From contig CACFKO010000005.1 of assembly GCA_902566925.1 (NCBI GenBank), positions 1-64,000 on the forward strand: a stretch of DNA of 64,000 nt, written 5' to 3'. The number at the start of each line of letters is the position of its first letter. Within the stretch, counting starts at the first letter, position 1. The notes under the pieces are model-generated. The model saw only the letters and a program-made list of their open reading frames with translations, searched no databases and was not told the origin of the DNA. Source of the DNA: an uncultured Pelagibacteraceae bacterium. GTDB lineage: Bacteria > Pseudomonadota > Alphaproteobacteria > Pelagibacterales > Pelagibacteraceae. The position numbers and the translations under genes are program-made. Positions 42,321 through 51,010 of the stretch are shown here, one piece after another.

Positions 42321-42760
42321 AAGCCACACTTACCAAAGCGATTGTAGGTGGAGCAACGATAAGTTTTATTCCATCTGTAATCGTTGGTTGGTTAGCTAAA
42401 ACCTTCCCGAGTATTGCCCCAGAGGAGTTACAGGTTGTATCTGACTTCTTTGGTTCGGGGATTGGTCCGCTACAACTGATAGTTTTTGCGATGATCGTTT
42501 TTGTTATTCCTCCAATCGAAGAAATACTGTTTCGTGGCTGGTTGTGGAAGATGTGCAAATGGAAGTTCAGCACCAATCAAACGTGGATTATTACTTCACT
42601 TATTTTCGCAGCAGTTCACGTTGAGCCACTACATATACTAGGGTTGCTTCCACTTAGTTTTTTCTTGGGTTGGTTACGAAAAGACGGCGGCGGTATTGAG
42701 TATTCAACAATCGCACACATGACAAATAACGCGGTGGCTTGTTTATTGATGATCATTTAG
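42317..42760 (+). CDS. CPBP/CAAX-type membrane protease
   Basis: The 147-residue product has three or four membrane segments and the motifs of the CPBP (CAAX protease and bacteriocin-processing) family: EEILFRG (68-74), FAAVH (97-101) and HMTNNA (134-139). These supply the Glu-Glu, Arg, His and Asn/His of an intramembrane glutamate protease. Bacterial members process peptides or give bacteriocin self-immunity. In a phage a target in the host envelope is conceivable. It is shorter than many members, keeping mainly the core. Translation starts at TTG overlapping the glutaredoxin stop. Confidence 0.82.
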   Translation: MKATLTKAIVGGATISFIPSVIVGWLAKTFPSIAPEELQVVSDFFGSGIGPLQLIVFAMIVFVIPPIEEILFRGWLWKMCKWKFSTNQTWIITSLIFAAVHVEPLHILGLLPLSFFLGWLRKDGGGIEYSTIAHMTNNAVACLLMII

Positions 42761-42768
42761 GGGACAAA

Positions 42769-43632
42769 ATGAAGTTAGATAGACACATTTACGAAAAAAA
42801 CCAAATCGTTATTGGCGGCTGTCTCTCTTCCCTCTTATACGCATACAAAAACAATCTACCAGTTATTTTCATCAGCCCAAAGCCTCCCTTTCGCTATGAC
42901 AAGATAGAAAGCGAGTATGATTTAAGTTTTCTCGGCCTCGAACCATTTGAGATGTATTATCAGCGTCAAGTATGGGAGAGGCTATTGTTTTTGTTGGGAT
43001 TATCAGGCAATCTACCACTTTCTAATAACGCAGCAGGCTTGCGGATTGTTGATAATCTATTAACAGTTACGACCGAGAACCACAGAGTTATCAAGTTCCA
43101 GTTTGATAAACTAATAATCTTTGATGACGAGGGGATCTCTGGTTTACCTATGATGTCAGGCCAAATAGCAGGTAAGAACAGAGTTATTGACTGGGTTAAT
43201 GTTAGGAGTGGTTGTTCTCACCCACATAACGAACTAAACTCAAATGATGACTTTGTAAGCAAGATAATCTTTTATCCGTCCGACAGAAGCGACAACAAAA
43301 ACCTAAAAGACTTAGTTTCTATCTCTTATCTCACTGACGAGCAACTACAAGACCACGACTACTCAGATACAATGGTCAGGTTTAAAGTTAAGAAAATGAT
43401 GAAAGCGGTTGGTATCCGTGGCGCAAGAAATGGACGAGATGTCAAAAACCCCAATAAGTACAAGTATTATGCCGTTAGGGTTGAACCTGCCGAGAGGGTG
43501 GTTGAAAAAAACGTTAAAAGGTACTATGAGCCAGATGAAAGGTTTGAGTTCCGTTATGATGAAGTATTTGACCTTATAAAAGACCCCAAGAAACCGCCTA
43601 ACTACTTAGGCATATTAAGCGAGATCCTATGA
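42769..43632 (+). CDS. Unknown protein with Rossmann-like start
   Basis: The 287-residue product begins with a pattern like a dinucleotide-binding fold: a strand and Gly-rich turn NQIVIGGCLSSLLYAY, then a second strand PVIFIS, and later KLIIFDDEG. It might be a divergent FAD/NAD-binding enzyme, although the normal GxGxxG is degraded to GGCLSS. The ATG at 42769, after a GGGGAC site, is preferred to upstream ATGs inside the protease gene. It overlaps the next gene by ATGA, and the two form a pair. Confidence 0.6.
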   Translation: MKLDRHIYEKNQIVIGGCLSSLLYAYKNNLPVIFISPKPPFRYDKIESEYDLSFLGLEPFEMYYQRQVWERLLFLLGLSGNLPLSNNAAGLRIVDNLLTVTTENHRVIKFQFDKLIIFDDEGISGLPMMSGQIAGKNRVIDWVNVRSGCSHPHNELNSNDDFVSKIIFYPSDRSDNKNLKDLVSISYLTDEQLQDHDYSDTMVRFKVKKMMKAVGIRGARNGRDVKNPNKYKYYAVRVEPAERVVEKNVKRYYEPDERFEFRYDEVFDLIKDPKKPPNYLGILSEIL

Positions 43633-44474
43633 CGACACACCTTGCCGGTATTGTTCCAGTTGTAACCAAACAAATGGATTTTCAGTTGGACTGGCACGAC
43701 TGTCTGATGCCCATCGCACCCAACTTTTATGCTATTGAAAGGGCAGTTTTGGAGTGCGCTTACGCAGGTTGCAAAACCATCTGGATTATAGCGAACGACG
43801 ACACAACACCACTCGTCAGACACCGTATCGGGGACTTTGTGCAAGACCCAGTATACTTAAAGCGCAAATCAAGGTTTCCGTCGCAACATAGGCAACAAAT
43901 ACCGGTGTTTTATGTCCCAATCGCGTCAAATCACAGTAACAAAGCCAACTGTATTTCTTGGTCTATCCTGTTTGGTGCCAAAACAGCACTTGAAGTAGGA
44001 AACACGATCAGCAAGTGGATCTCACCAAGCAAATACTATGTTTCTTTCCCATATTCCGTTTACCCAGCAGACATTTTAAGACCTGCGAGACAAGATATAT
44101 CTAATCACGACTTCTTTTTGACATTTGACGGCAAATCTTTTAAAACTAATGATTTATTAGGGTTTACCTTTAATAACGAGCATATGGTAAAGATCTTGGA
44201 TGTGTTTAGGGACACAGAGAACAGCTTTTTGTTAGGAGACAATCTGTCAAATGAAGAAGTTTTCTTTGAGAACAACTTTACGCTTGACAAAACGTTTGGT
44301 CGTGTTATAATGAATAAGGAGATGGGGCTAGAAGTTCCTTGGTACTATCCGATTGATAGTTGGAACGCTTATTGTAAATATCTGGGGTCCGAGGAGAAGG
44401 CGTTTATCCGCCATCCCGGCAGACTAGTTATGTCCTATCGAGAATTTAATCCAGTGGGGGTGAATGATGAGTAA
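43629..44474 (+). CDS. Unknown protein, nucleotidyltransferase-like start
   Basis: The 281-residue product starts with AGIVPVVTKQMDF, then a helix and strand AVLECAYAGCKTIWIIANDD. This order is like the GT-A fold of sugar nucleotidyltransferases (a strand with a Pro-rich loop, a helix, then a KxIxIVxxDD strand). The classical G-x-G-T/S-R loop is missing, so the assignment is weak. It is coupled to the preceding gene by ATGA. A sigma70-type promoter lies within its last 200 bases and drives the polymerase gene, whose start overlaps its end. Confidence 0.58.
   Translation: MTTHLAGIVPVVTKQMDFQLDWHDCLMPIAPNFYAIERAVLECAYAGCKTIWIIANDDTTPLVRHRIGDFVQDPVYLKRKSRFPSQHRQQIPVFYVPIASNHSNKANCISWSILFGAKTALEVGNTISKWISPSKYYVSFPYSVYPADILRPARQDISNHDFFLTFDGKSFKTNDLLGFTFNNEHMVKILDVFRDTENSFLLGDNLSNEEVFFENNFTLDKTFGRVIMNKEMGLEVPWYYPIDSWNAYCKYLGSEEKAFIRHPGRLVMSYREFNPVGVNDE
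44284..44311 (+). promoter_or_regulatory. Sigma70-type extended -10 promoter for polymerase III
   Basis: TTGACA, a 16-base spacer and TATAAT with TGT before the -10. It lies inside the preceding coding region, about 150 bases before the DNA polymerase III start. Confidence 0.75.
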
Positions 44475-47400
44475 GATTGCGTTTGTTGGTTTGCACGCAC
44501 ATAGTGTAGCCGGTTCTATTTTTGATGGGCTTGGTTATCCACAAGAGCATATGGACTTTGCCTATGAGAATGGTATGGATGCCCTTGCGCTGACAGACCA
44601 CGGCAATATGAATGGTCTAGCGTGGCAGGTTCTACACGCCAAGAAGATGAAGGCTGCTGGCAAAAACTTCAAGCCTATCTTCGGCTGTGAAGCCTACTTT
44701 GTGCCGTCTATCGCAGAATGGCGTGAAGACTATGACAAGATTATGCAGGATAAGAAGGCAGCAAGAGCAGCCAAGAAGGAAGAAACATCCGGTGCAACGG
44801 TAGAAGACGAGAACGCATCTAAGAAAGCCGTTCGCAACATTCTAAACCGTCGCCGTCACTTGGTTCTTCTGGTTCAGAACCAGACTGGCCTAAACAACCT
44901 GTTTAAACTGATCTCTGAGTCGTATCAGCCAGAGAACTTTTATCGCTATCCCCGTATTGACTTTGATCTGCTGGAGAAGTATAACGAAGGCATTATTGCG
45001 TCCTCTGCTTGTCTTGGAGGCGTTTACGCCGGTTGTTATTGGGAGAACCGAGAGCAAGGTGAGAAAGCCGTCCTAGACGCTATGAGAATCGTTACCGAGC
45101 GTATGATTGACATCTTTGATGATCGTTGGTACGGTGAACTCCAATGGAATAACATCCCCGAGCAACACGAACTCAACAAGTACATCATCCAAGTGTGCAA
45201 AGAGTATAATGTCCAGATGATTTCAACGGCTGACTCGCACTATCCCAACCCTGATGCTTGGCGCGACCGTGAACTTTACAAGCGGCTTGGCTGGCTTGGT
45301 AAAGGTCGCCCATCGTGGGGTGGTGATGGTGAGTTGCCTATTGATGTGGATGAAATCGGCTATGAACTTTATCCTAAGAACGGCGATCAGATGTGGGAGT
45401 CTTACAAGAAGTATTCTAAGTCCTGCGATGTAGAGTATGATGACCAGCTAGTCTATGACTCACTCACGACTACACACTTTATCGCACACGAACGCATTGA
45501 ATCGTTTATGCCCGATAACACAGTTCGTTTGCCTGACTTCGTGATTCCGGTTGGCGAGACAGCAGACTCAGCCCTTCGTAAGTTCTGTTTTGAAGGACTA
45601 CGAGCCAAGAACCTGCACAATGACGATGAATACACAGATCGTCTGGAACACGAACTTTCGGTTATTGCAGACCGTGGTTTCTCTAAGTATTTCTTGACTA
45701 TGAACGAGATTGCTACCATCACCAACGAAGTGATGCTCACAGGCCCCGGTCGTGGTTCTGCGGCTGGTTCTCTGGTCGCTTATGCACTGGACATTACGCA
45801 AGTTGATCCTCTCAAGTACGGACTTCAGTTTGCACGTTTCCTTCGTGCCGATGCGACAGACTATCCAGATATTGACTATGATGTAGCCGAGCCGATGGAG
45901 TTGAAAGAACTTCTAGTAGAGAAGTGGGGTAACGATGTTGTCGCTCCTATCTCTAACTGGAACACACTCCAGTTGAAGTCTCTTATCAAAGACATTTCTA
46001 AACTTTACGACATTCCTTTCCAAGAGGTTAACGCCGTTACTGGAAAAATGATGTTTGAAGCAACAGTTGCCGCGAAGAAAAAGCACGGCATCAAGGCTGG
46101 TGTTTATACGCCAACTTTCGAGGAGGTCAAAGAGTTTTCAACAACCCTGCAAGCCTTCCTTCGCAAGTACCCGAATGTTGCAACCCACGTTGACGCCCTT
46201 TATGGGCAAGTCCGCTCTTGTTCCCGTCACGCTGGTGGTGTGGTGATTGCAGAGGATTTGGACCGTCATATGCCCCTTATCTCTTCCAAGGATGTTCGTC
46301 AGACTCCTTGGTCCGAGGGGCAAAACGTCAGACACTTAGAGCCTATGGGCTTTATCAAGTTTGACCTTCTGGGACTCTCTACTCTCCGCATGATTGAAGG
46401 TGCCATCCGGCATGTTCTCAAGCGTTACGAGGGTATTGAGAATCCATCATTCAAGGATGTTATGAGTTACTATAATAGCAAACTCCATCCAGATGTCGTT
46501 GATTTCAACGACCAGAAGGTCTATAAATCGGTGTTCCAGAAAGGTAAGTGGGCTGGTGTATTCCAGTTTACAGAAACCGGAGCACAAAACCTATGTAAGC
46601 AGGTTCAGCCAACGAATCTTATTGATATCTCGGCTATTACCTCTATCTTCCGTCCCGGCCCTCTGTCAGCGAATGTTGACAAGGACTTCGTGAAGACACG
46701 CAGTAATCCCGGTATGGTGACTTATATCAACGAGATGCACCGTGAAGTAACGGAAGAAACAAATGGCTTCCTTATTTTCCAAGAGCAGATCGCTATGTTG
46801 GCTCACAAGCTAGGTAAAGACTTGACACTGGACGAGGGCAATATGCTCCGTAAAGTTCTGACAAAGAAAGGCACGGGTAAAGCAGCAAAAGTCAAGATGG
46901 CACTCCACGGCAAATTTATTACAGGCTGTGTTGAGAAGGGGATGAAGGAAGCAGAGGCCGAGCGCCTATGGCAGACCTTTGAATATTTCTCTGGTTATGG
47001 CTTTAACAAATCACACGCTGTATCGTACTCTATGATCTCGTTCCAGTGTGCGTGGCTACTAACTTACTATCCAGAGTGCTGGATGGCAGCGTTCCTTGAT
47101 AAAGAGCCTGAAACTCGTAAAGAGAAGGCTATCGGTATTGCCAAGCAGTTTGGTTTTGAAATTGAGCCGCTAAACATCAATACTTCTGGCCGTGTCTGGG
47201 AGATCAGTCAAGATGGCAAGCGACTAATCCAGCCGCTTACTTCAATCAAGGGTCTGGGCGATTCAGCAATTGACCAAGTGTTTGTGGGCCGTCCGTTCCA
47301 TTCTATTGAAGATTTTATTTTCAACGAAGAGATGCGATACTCCAAACTTAACAAGAAGTCGCTTGATGTTCTGGTCAGGTCTGGAACCCTGTCTCCGCTG

Positions 47401-47898
47401 ATGGATAATCGGTTTACAGGACTGAAACACTTCTGGTCAGCAGTGGCAGTGGATAGGCCACGAAAGCCAAAGAACCTCGAAGAGAACATTGAGTTGTATG
47501 CTCCCGAAGGAGACTTCTCCGAGGAAGAAAAGATTCAATCTCTTGTTGATCTTACGGGCCAGTTTCCGCTTGACCGAGTTGTCAAGGAAGAAGTTATGGA
47601 GAAGTTGAACGCAATGGCGATCCCTCCAATCTCCGAGTATGATCCCGACCTACAAGTTGTGTGGCTTATCCCTCGTAAGATTATCCCGAAGAAGACCAAG
47701 AACGGCAAGGACTATTTGATTGTTGAGGCGACTGATTCTAACTCTTCTAATGTTCGCATCCGTTGTTGGGGTGTTGATTTAAATGGTGGCGACCATATTC
47801 AAACAAATAAATTGTATATGATTCGTCCCAATTATAGTATGGAATGGGGATTCTCTACCCGAGGCAGAGCATATAAAACGTGGAAGGCACTTGCATAG
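44464..47898 (+). CDS. dnaE: DNA polymerase III alpha subunit, DnaE-type
   Basis: The 1144-residue product is a full-length bacterial-type replicative polymerase (E. coli DnaE has 1160). The N-terminal PHP domain has GLHAHSVAGS and ALTDHGNMNG, with metal-ligand residues kept. The polymerase core has GRGSAAGSLVAY, YPDIDYDV with the catalytic Asp pair, SRHAGGVVI, and KFDLLGLSTL with the third Asp. FRPGPL and an HHH region follow, and the last 100 residues form an OB-like domain. It starts at ATG-ATG after GGGGGTG. A chromosomal-type polymerase alongside a family A enzyme is unusual for a T4 relative. Confidence 0.94.
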   Translation: MMSKIAFVGLHAHSVAGSIFDGLGYPQEHMDFAYENGMDALALTDHGNMNGLAWQVLHAKKMKAAGKNFKPIFGCEAYFVPSIAEWREDYDKIMQDKKAARAAKKEETSGATVEDENASKKAVRNILNRRRHLVLLVQNQTGLNNLFKLISESYQPENFYRYPRIDFDLLEKYNEGIIASSACLGGVYAGCYWENREQGEKAVLDAMRIVTERMIDIFDDRWYGELQWNNIPEQHELNKYIIQVCKEYNVQMISTADSHYPNPDAWRDRELYKRLGWLGKGRPSWGGDGELPIDVDEIGYELYPKNGDQMWESYKKYSKSCDVEYDDQLVYDSLTTTHFIAHERIESFMPDNTVRLPDFVIPVGETADSALRKFCFEGLRAKNLHNDDEYTDRLEHELSVIADRGFSKYFLTMNEIATITNEVMLTGPGRGSAAGSLVAYALDITQVDPLKYGLQFARFLRADATDYPDIDYDVAEPMELKELLVEKWGNDVVAPISNWNTLQLKSLIKDISKLYDIPFQEVNAVTGKMMFEATVAAKKKHGIKAGVYTPTFEEVKEFSTTLQAFLRKYPNVATHVDALYGQVRSCSRHAGGVVIAEDLDRHMPLISSKDVRQTPWSEGQNVRHLEPMGFIKFDLLGLSTLRMIEGAIRHVLKRYEGIENPSFKDVMSYYNSKLHPDVVDFNDQKVYKSVFQKGKWAGVFQFTETGAQNLCKQVQPTNLIDISAITSIFRPGPLSANVDKDFVKTRSNPGMVTYINEMHREVTEETNGFLIFQEQIAMLAHKLGKDLTLDEGNMLRKVLTKKGTGKAAKVKMALHGKFITGCVEKGMKEAEAERLWQTFEYFSGYGFNKSHAVSYSMISFQCAWLLTYYPECWMAAFLDKEPETRKEKAIGIAKQFGFEIEPLNINTSGRVWEISQDGKRLIQPLTSIKGLGDSAIDQVFVGRPFHSIEDFIFNEEMRYSKLNKKSLDVLVRSGTLSPLMDNRFTGLKHFWSAVAVDRPRKPKNLEENIELYAPEGDFSEEEKIQSLVDLTGQFPLDRVVKEEVMEKLNAMAIPPISEYDPDLQVVWLIPRKIIPKKTKNGKDYLIVEATDSNSSNVRIRCWGVDLNGGDHIQTNKLYMIRPNYSMEWGFSTRGRAYKTWKALA

Positions 47899-47919
47899 TG
47901 CTCCGAAGTGTGTTATAAT
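47891..47919 (+). promoter_or_regulatory. Sigma70-type extended -10 promoter
   Basis: TTGCAT, a 17-base spacer and TATAAT with TGT before the -10. The -35 element overlaps the polymerase stop codon. It drives the UV endonuclease gene. Confidence 0.7.
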
Positions 47920-47940
47920 AAATATACAAAAGGGGGGAGA

Positions 47941-48873
47941 ATGAATCTCGGTTACGCTTGTATCAATATGTCTCTATCTGGCTTGCCCAAGTCAAAGAGG
48001 ATTACCACTAACAGAAGTATGATTAAGAGGACGTTCAAGCAGAAAGGTATTGCCTATGCTTCTGAACTGGGTCTACTCAACTGTAAAGATCTATACAAGG
48101 TTCTTGAATGGAACTTAGCCAACGGCTTCTCGTTCTTTCGGTTGTCATCAGACATTTTTCCGTGGTCATCCGAGTATCGCTTGGAAGAGATGCCAGACTA
48201 TCAAGAAATCAAAGCAGTGCTCAAGAAGTGTGGCGACTTTGCTAAACAACACGGTATGCGTATTACAACACATCCCGGCCCATTCAATGTTCTTGGTTCT
48301 CCTAATCCTAATGTTGTAACCAAGACCATTAAGGAACTAAACACACATTCAGAAGTGTTTGACCTGATGGGACTGCCAGCAACACCGTGGGCTAAGATCA
48401 ACATCCACGTTGGCGGCACATACGGCGGTGACTTTGAAGGCACAGCCAAGCGTTGGTGCGAGAACTTCTATCGTCTGGACGAGAACACACAGAAGCGATT
48501 GACCGTTGAGAACGACGACAAAGCATCAATGTGGTCCACCAAGCACCTGTTTGATTACATTCATTCAGAGATTGGCATCCCTATCGTGTTCGACTATCAC
48601 CATCATCGTTTCTGTACTGGTGGGCAAACCGAGAAAGAAGCACTGGAACTGGCGATGAGCACTTGGCCAGATGGTATCACACCCGTTGTCCATTATTCAC
48701 AATCCCGTGCCGAGGAGCACAACGATCCTAAGATTCGCCCACAAGCACATTCGGATTCCTACTGGGCCTTTCCGAATCTCTATGGGCACACACTACACAT
48801 TATGTGTGAGTGCAAACACAAAGAGTTGGGCGTCTATGCCCTGCGAGAACTTCTAAACCGTGCAGCAGCGTGA
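47941..48873 (+). CDS. UV damage endonuclease, UvdE/UVSE-like
   Basis: This is a TIM-barrel endonuclease that nicks DNA 5' to UV photoproducts. The 310-residue product has LGYACINMSL at the start, FFRLSSDIFPW, RITTHPGPFNVLG with metal-binding His, NIHVGGTYG, LTVENDD with the Glu ligand, and VFDYHHHRFC, all typical for the family. The ATG at 47941 follows AGGGGGGAG and is preferred to ATG 47908. It gives repair in sunlit habitats without the T4 DenV enzyme. The next gene starts close behind. Confidence 0.92.
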   Translation: MNLGYACINMSLSGLPKSKRITTNRSMIKRTFKQKGIAYASELGLLNCKDLYKVLEWNLANGFSFFRLSSDIFPWSSEYRLEEMPDYQEIKAVLKKCGDFAKQHGMRITTHPGPFNVLGSPNPNVVTKTIKELNTHSEVFDLMGLPATPWAKINIHVGGTYGGDFEGTAKRWCENFYRLDENTQKRLTVENDDKASMWSTKHLFDYIHSEIGIPIVFDYHHHRFCTGGQTEKEALELAMSTWPDGITPVVHYSQSRAEEHNDPKIRPQAHSDSYWAFPNLYGHTLHIMCECKHKELGVYALRELLNRAAA

Positions 48874-48880
48874 GGATAAG

Positions 48881-49912
48881 ATGAGCGAGTTGAAAGTAGA
48901 TGTAATCGTTGGATTGCAGTCAGGAGACGAAGGAAAAGGTAAGATTACCCATCACCTTCTTAAATCAGGGAAGTATACACACTGCGTTCGTTATAACGGC
49001 GGTGGTAATGCGGGACACACTATCTACCACAACGGTAAGAAGTTTGTGACCCATTATATCCCAGCAGGCGTATTCTTTGGTATTAAGTCTATTATCGGCC
49101 CCGGCTGTGTGGTAAACATTAATAAGTTCTTTCAAGAGATCCGATATTTGAATAACAATGGTATAAAAACAGATGGCCTTGTTTACATAGCGGACAACGC
49201 GCACATCACTATGGAAAAGCACGTCAAGGAAGATTCAAAAGACGAAGAGATCGGCACAACCAGAACAGGCAACGGCCCGACCTACCGCGACAAGTATTAC
49301 CGTAAAGGATACAGGGTCCAGCAGTTTGATATTTTGTATCCTTATGCTATTGACTTTTATGAAGAGTTCCACGAACGTGAGGAAGACATTCACGCATTAT
49401 TTGAAGGAGCGCAAGGTTTTGAACTGGACATTGACTGGGGAGACTACCCCTACGTCACATCCAGCCATTGTACCACAGCAGGCGCACTTCTAAACGGTAT
49501 TCCACCACAAGCACTAGATAGGGTTTGGGGTGTCGCAAAGGCATACGAAACTTATGTTGGGACAAAAGAGTTTGAACCTAAAGAAGAAGTTTTCTCAACT
49601 CTCAGGGATCTAGGCTCAGAATACGGTGCGACAACAGGACGACCAAGACAATGTAACTGGATGGACATTGGCCGATTGAAGCGAGCATCAAACATTAATG
49701 GTGTCCAATCTTTGGTTATTAATAAGATGGACATCCTTAGAGAACTAGGTCAGTGGACTTTGCGTAATGGTAATATTACTGTATCGTTTGAGTCAGAGAA
49801 AGATTTTAAAGATTATATTGTTGAGCAACTGCCCAATGTGGAAATCTATTTCTCAGGTTCGCCGCACGGTTTCAGCAGTACAGCCTACAACAAAGACAAG
49901 GCAGTCGCATAA
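48881..49912 (+). CDS. purA: Adenylosuccinate synthetase, short PurA type
   Basis: The enzyme joins IMP and aspartate with GTP to give adenylosuccinate. The 343-residue product has QSGDEGKGK with the catalytic base Asp16, NAGHTI with His46, TGNGPTYRDK, and TTGRPRQCNWMD near the end. The length fits archaeal PurA and the phage PurZ lineage rather than bacterial PurA (about 430). PurZ enzymes of diaminopurine phages replace the Asp with another residue; here Asp is kept, so the ordinary reaction is expected. The ATG behind GTGAGGATAAG is chosen over the upstream codon inside the UV endonuclease gene. Confidence 0.9.
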   Translation: MSELKVDVIVGLQSGDEGKGKITHHLLKSGKYTHCVRYNGGGNAGHTIYHNGKKFVTHYIPAGVFFGIKSIIGPGCVVNINKFFQEIRYLNNNGIKTDGLVYIADNAHITMEKHVKEDSKDEEIGTTRTGNGPTYRDKYYRKGYRVQQFDILYPYAIDFYEEFHEREEDIHALFEGAQGFELDIDWGDYPYVTSSHCTTAGALLNGIPPQALDRVWGVAKAYETYVGTKEFEPKEEVFSTLRDLGSEYGATTGRPRQCNWMDIGRLKRASNINGVQSLVINKMDILRELGQWTLRNGNITVSFESEKDFKDYIVEQLPNVEIYFSGSPHGFSSTAYNKDKAVA

Positions 49913-49927
49913 ATTTTATTTTTATGC

Positions 49928-49956
49928 TTGACGTGAGCACCAACAGGTGTTATAAT
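49928..49956 (+). promoter_or_regulatory. Sigma70-type extended -10 promoter
   Basis: TTGACG, a 17-base spacer and TATAAT with TGT before the -10. The spacer carries CACC-AACA-GGTG. It drives the thioredoxin gene behind a GAGGAGAGAGG leader. Confidence 0.8.
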
Positions 49957-49979
49957 ATATAAGTAAAGAGGAGAGAGGA

Positions 49980-50252
49980 ATGATTCCGACCGAAGGAAAA
50001 GTGCTAGTAGATTTTTATGCTGATTGGTGTGGCCCGTGTAAGGTGATGAGCCGAGAGGGTGGTACACTAGACGCATTTCAACAGATCTCAGACGTACCAC
50101 TAGTAAAGATTAATGTGGACCAAGAACGAGAGATCGCCACAAAGTATGATGTGCGAGGGATCCCCTGCTTTATCTACTTTGAAGACGGTATTGCCAAAGC
50201 GCGAGCAACAGGTGTGCACTCCCTACAACAACTCAAGAACTTAACAAAATAA
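49980..50252 (+). CDS. trxA: Thioredoxin
   Basis: The 90-residue product has VLVDFYADWCGPCK, with the active-site WCGPC at residues 16-20, and VRGIPCFIYF with the cis-proline. It is a slightly short thioredoxin (E. coli 108). It would reduce the class II ribonucleotide reductase and other proteins. It could also be a processivity factor for a polymerase, as host thioredoxin is for T7, but that is only an analogy. It has its own promoter. Confidence 0.94.
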   Translation: MIPTEGKVLVDFYADWCGPCKVMSREGGTLDAFQQISDVPLVKINVDQEREIATKYDVRGIPCFIYFEDGIAKARATGVHSLQQLKNLTK

Positions 50253-50270
50253 ATAACTGTGGAGGTTAGT

Positions 50271-50552
50271 ATGTTTGGTAACGAAAGTGCCATTGTTGAA
50301 CAAGTCCGTGATGAAAAGACGGAAAAGATGATTGATTACATTAAGAGTTTGAAAGCTATTGAAGATGCTATTGAACCTTATGCCGAGCAAAAGCGTGAAC
50401 TTCGCAAGGAGTTTAAGGAGCAAGGTTGGCTTACAGCGGACGAGATTTCAATGACTGTTAAGGCTTATCGGATGATGAAGAACGATGTGGATATTGACCA
50501 GTTCGTATCTGTGTTTGATTCTCTGTCTAACGCCGCCCGAGGTGGAGCGTGA
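50271..50552 (+). CDS. Small helical unknown protein
   Basis: The 93-residue product is predicted to be entirely helical (EKMIDYIKSLKAIEDAIEP, then EQKRELRKEFKEQGW). The pattern faintly recalls small nucleoid proteins of the GapR type, but this is not secure. The ATG at 50271, after GGAGG with correct spacing, is preferred to GTG at 50259. Its end overlaps the dUTPase start by four bases. Confidence 0.62.
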   Translation: MFGNESAIVEQVRDEKTEKMIDYIKSLKAIEDAIEPYAEQKRELRKEFKEQGWLTADEISMTVKAYRMMKNDVDIDQFVSVFDSLSNAARGGA

Positions 50553-51010
50553 TTTTAGAGTATTACTCAATGCCTCACGCCAAGCACAAGCCCGTCCGAG
50601 CTAATCCTTCGGACGCAGGCTTGGACTTAAAGTATAACCCAGATGTTGGCTCGCAGCCGGTTAGTATTGAGCCGGGGCAAAGTATGATTTTGGGAACAGG
50701 TCTGAAGTTTGGTGTGCCGCACGGATACATGATTCAGATTATGAACCGAAGCGGAAACGCTGCTAAGAAACAACTTATGGTTGGGGCCTGCGTGGTAGAC
50801 TCTGGATACAATGGAGAGGTATTTGTAAATCTTCATAACATCGGCTCAGAGCCACAAACTATCAATCCCGGCGATAAGATCGCACAAGCAGTAGTAATCC
50901 CCGTTGTACCTGTAAGGTTCTTGGAGACAAAGAATGACAACCTCTATGACTGGAGCCCTATTACTATTAGTGGGCGTGGGGATGGTGCTCTCGGCTCTAC
51001 TGGAGACTGA
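50549..51010 (+). CDS. dut: dUTPase, trimeric type
   Basis: The enzyme hydrolyses dUTP to dUMP and diphosphate, keeping uracil out of DNA and feeding ThyX. The 153-residue product shows the ordered motifs of trimeric dUTPases: SDAGLDL (motif 1), NRSGNAAK (motif 2), GACVVDSGYNGEVFV (motif 3), GDKIAQAVVIP (motif 4) and a Gly-rich end GRGDGALGSTG (motif 5). Translation starts at GTG or TTG-like context overlapping the previous stop. It overlaps the TadE-like gene. Confidence 0.93.
   Translation: MILEYYSMPHAKHKPVRANPSDAGLDLKYNPDVGSQPVSIEPGQSMILGTGLKFGVPHGYMIQIMNRSGNAAKKQLMVGACVVDSGYNGEVFVNLHNIGSEPQTINPGDKIAQAVVIPVVPVRFLETKNDNLYDWSPITISGRGDGALGSTGD

Noticed and set aside
46675..46720. A TTGACA box inside the polymerase III gene as another promoter.
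   Set aside because: No acceptable -10 box lies 16-18 bases downstream; the same holds for TTGACA near 45106 and 58956.
48881..49912. PurZ-type diaminopurine synthesis (Z genome).
   Set aside because: The catalytic Asp of PurA is kept in QSGDEGKGK, and no DatZ or MazZ-like gene is seen in this window. The short length alone is not evidence for PurZ.
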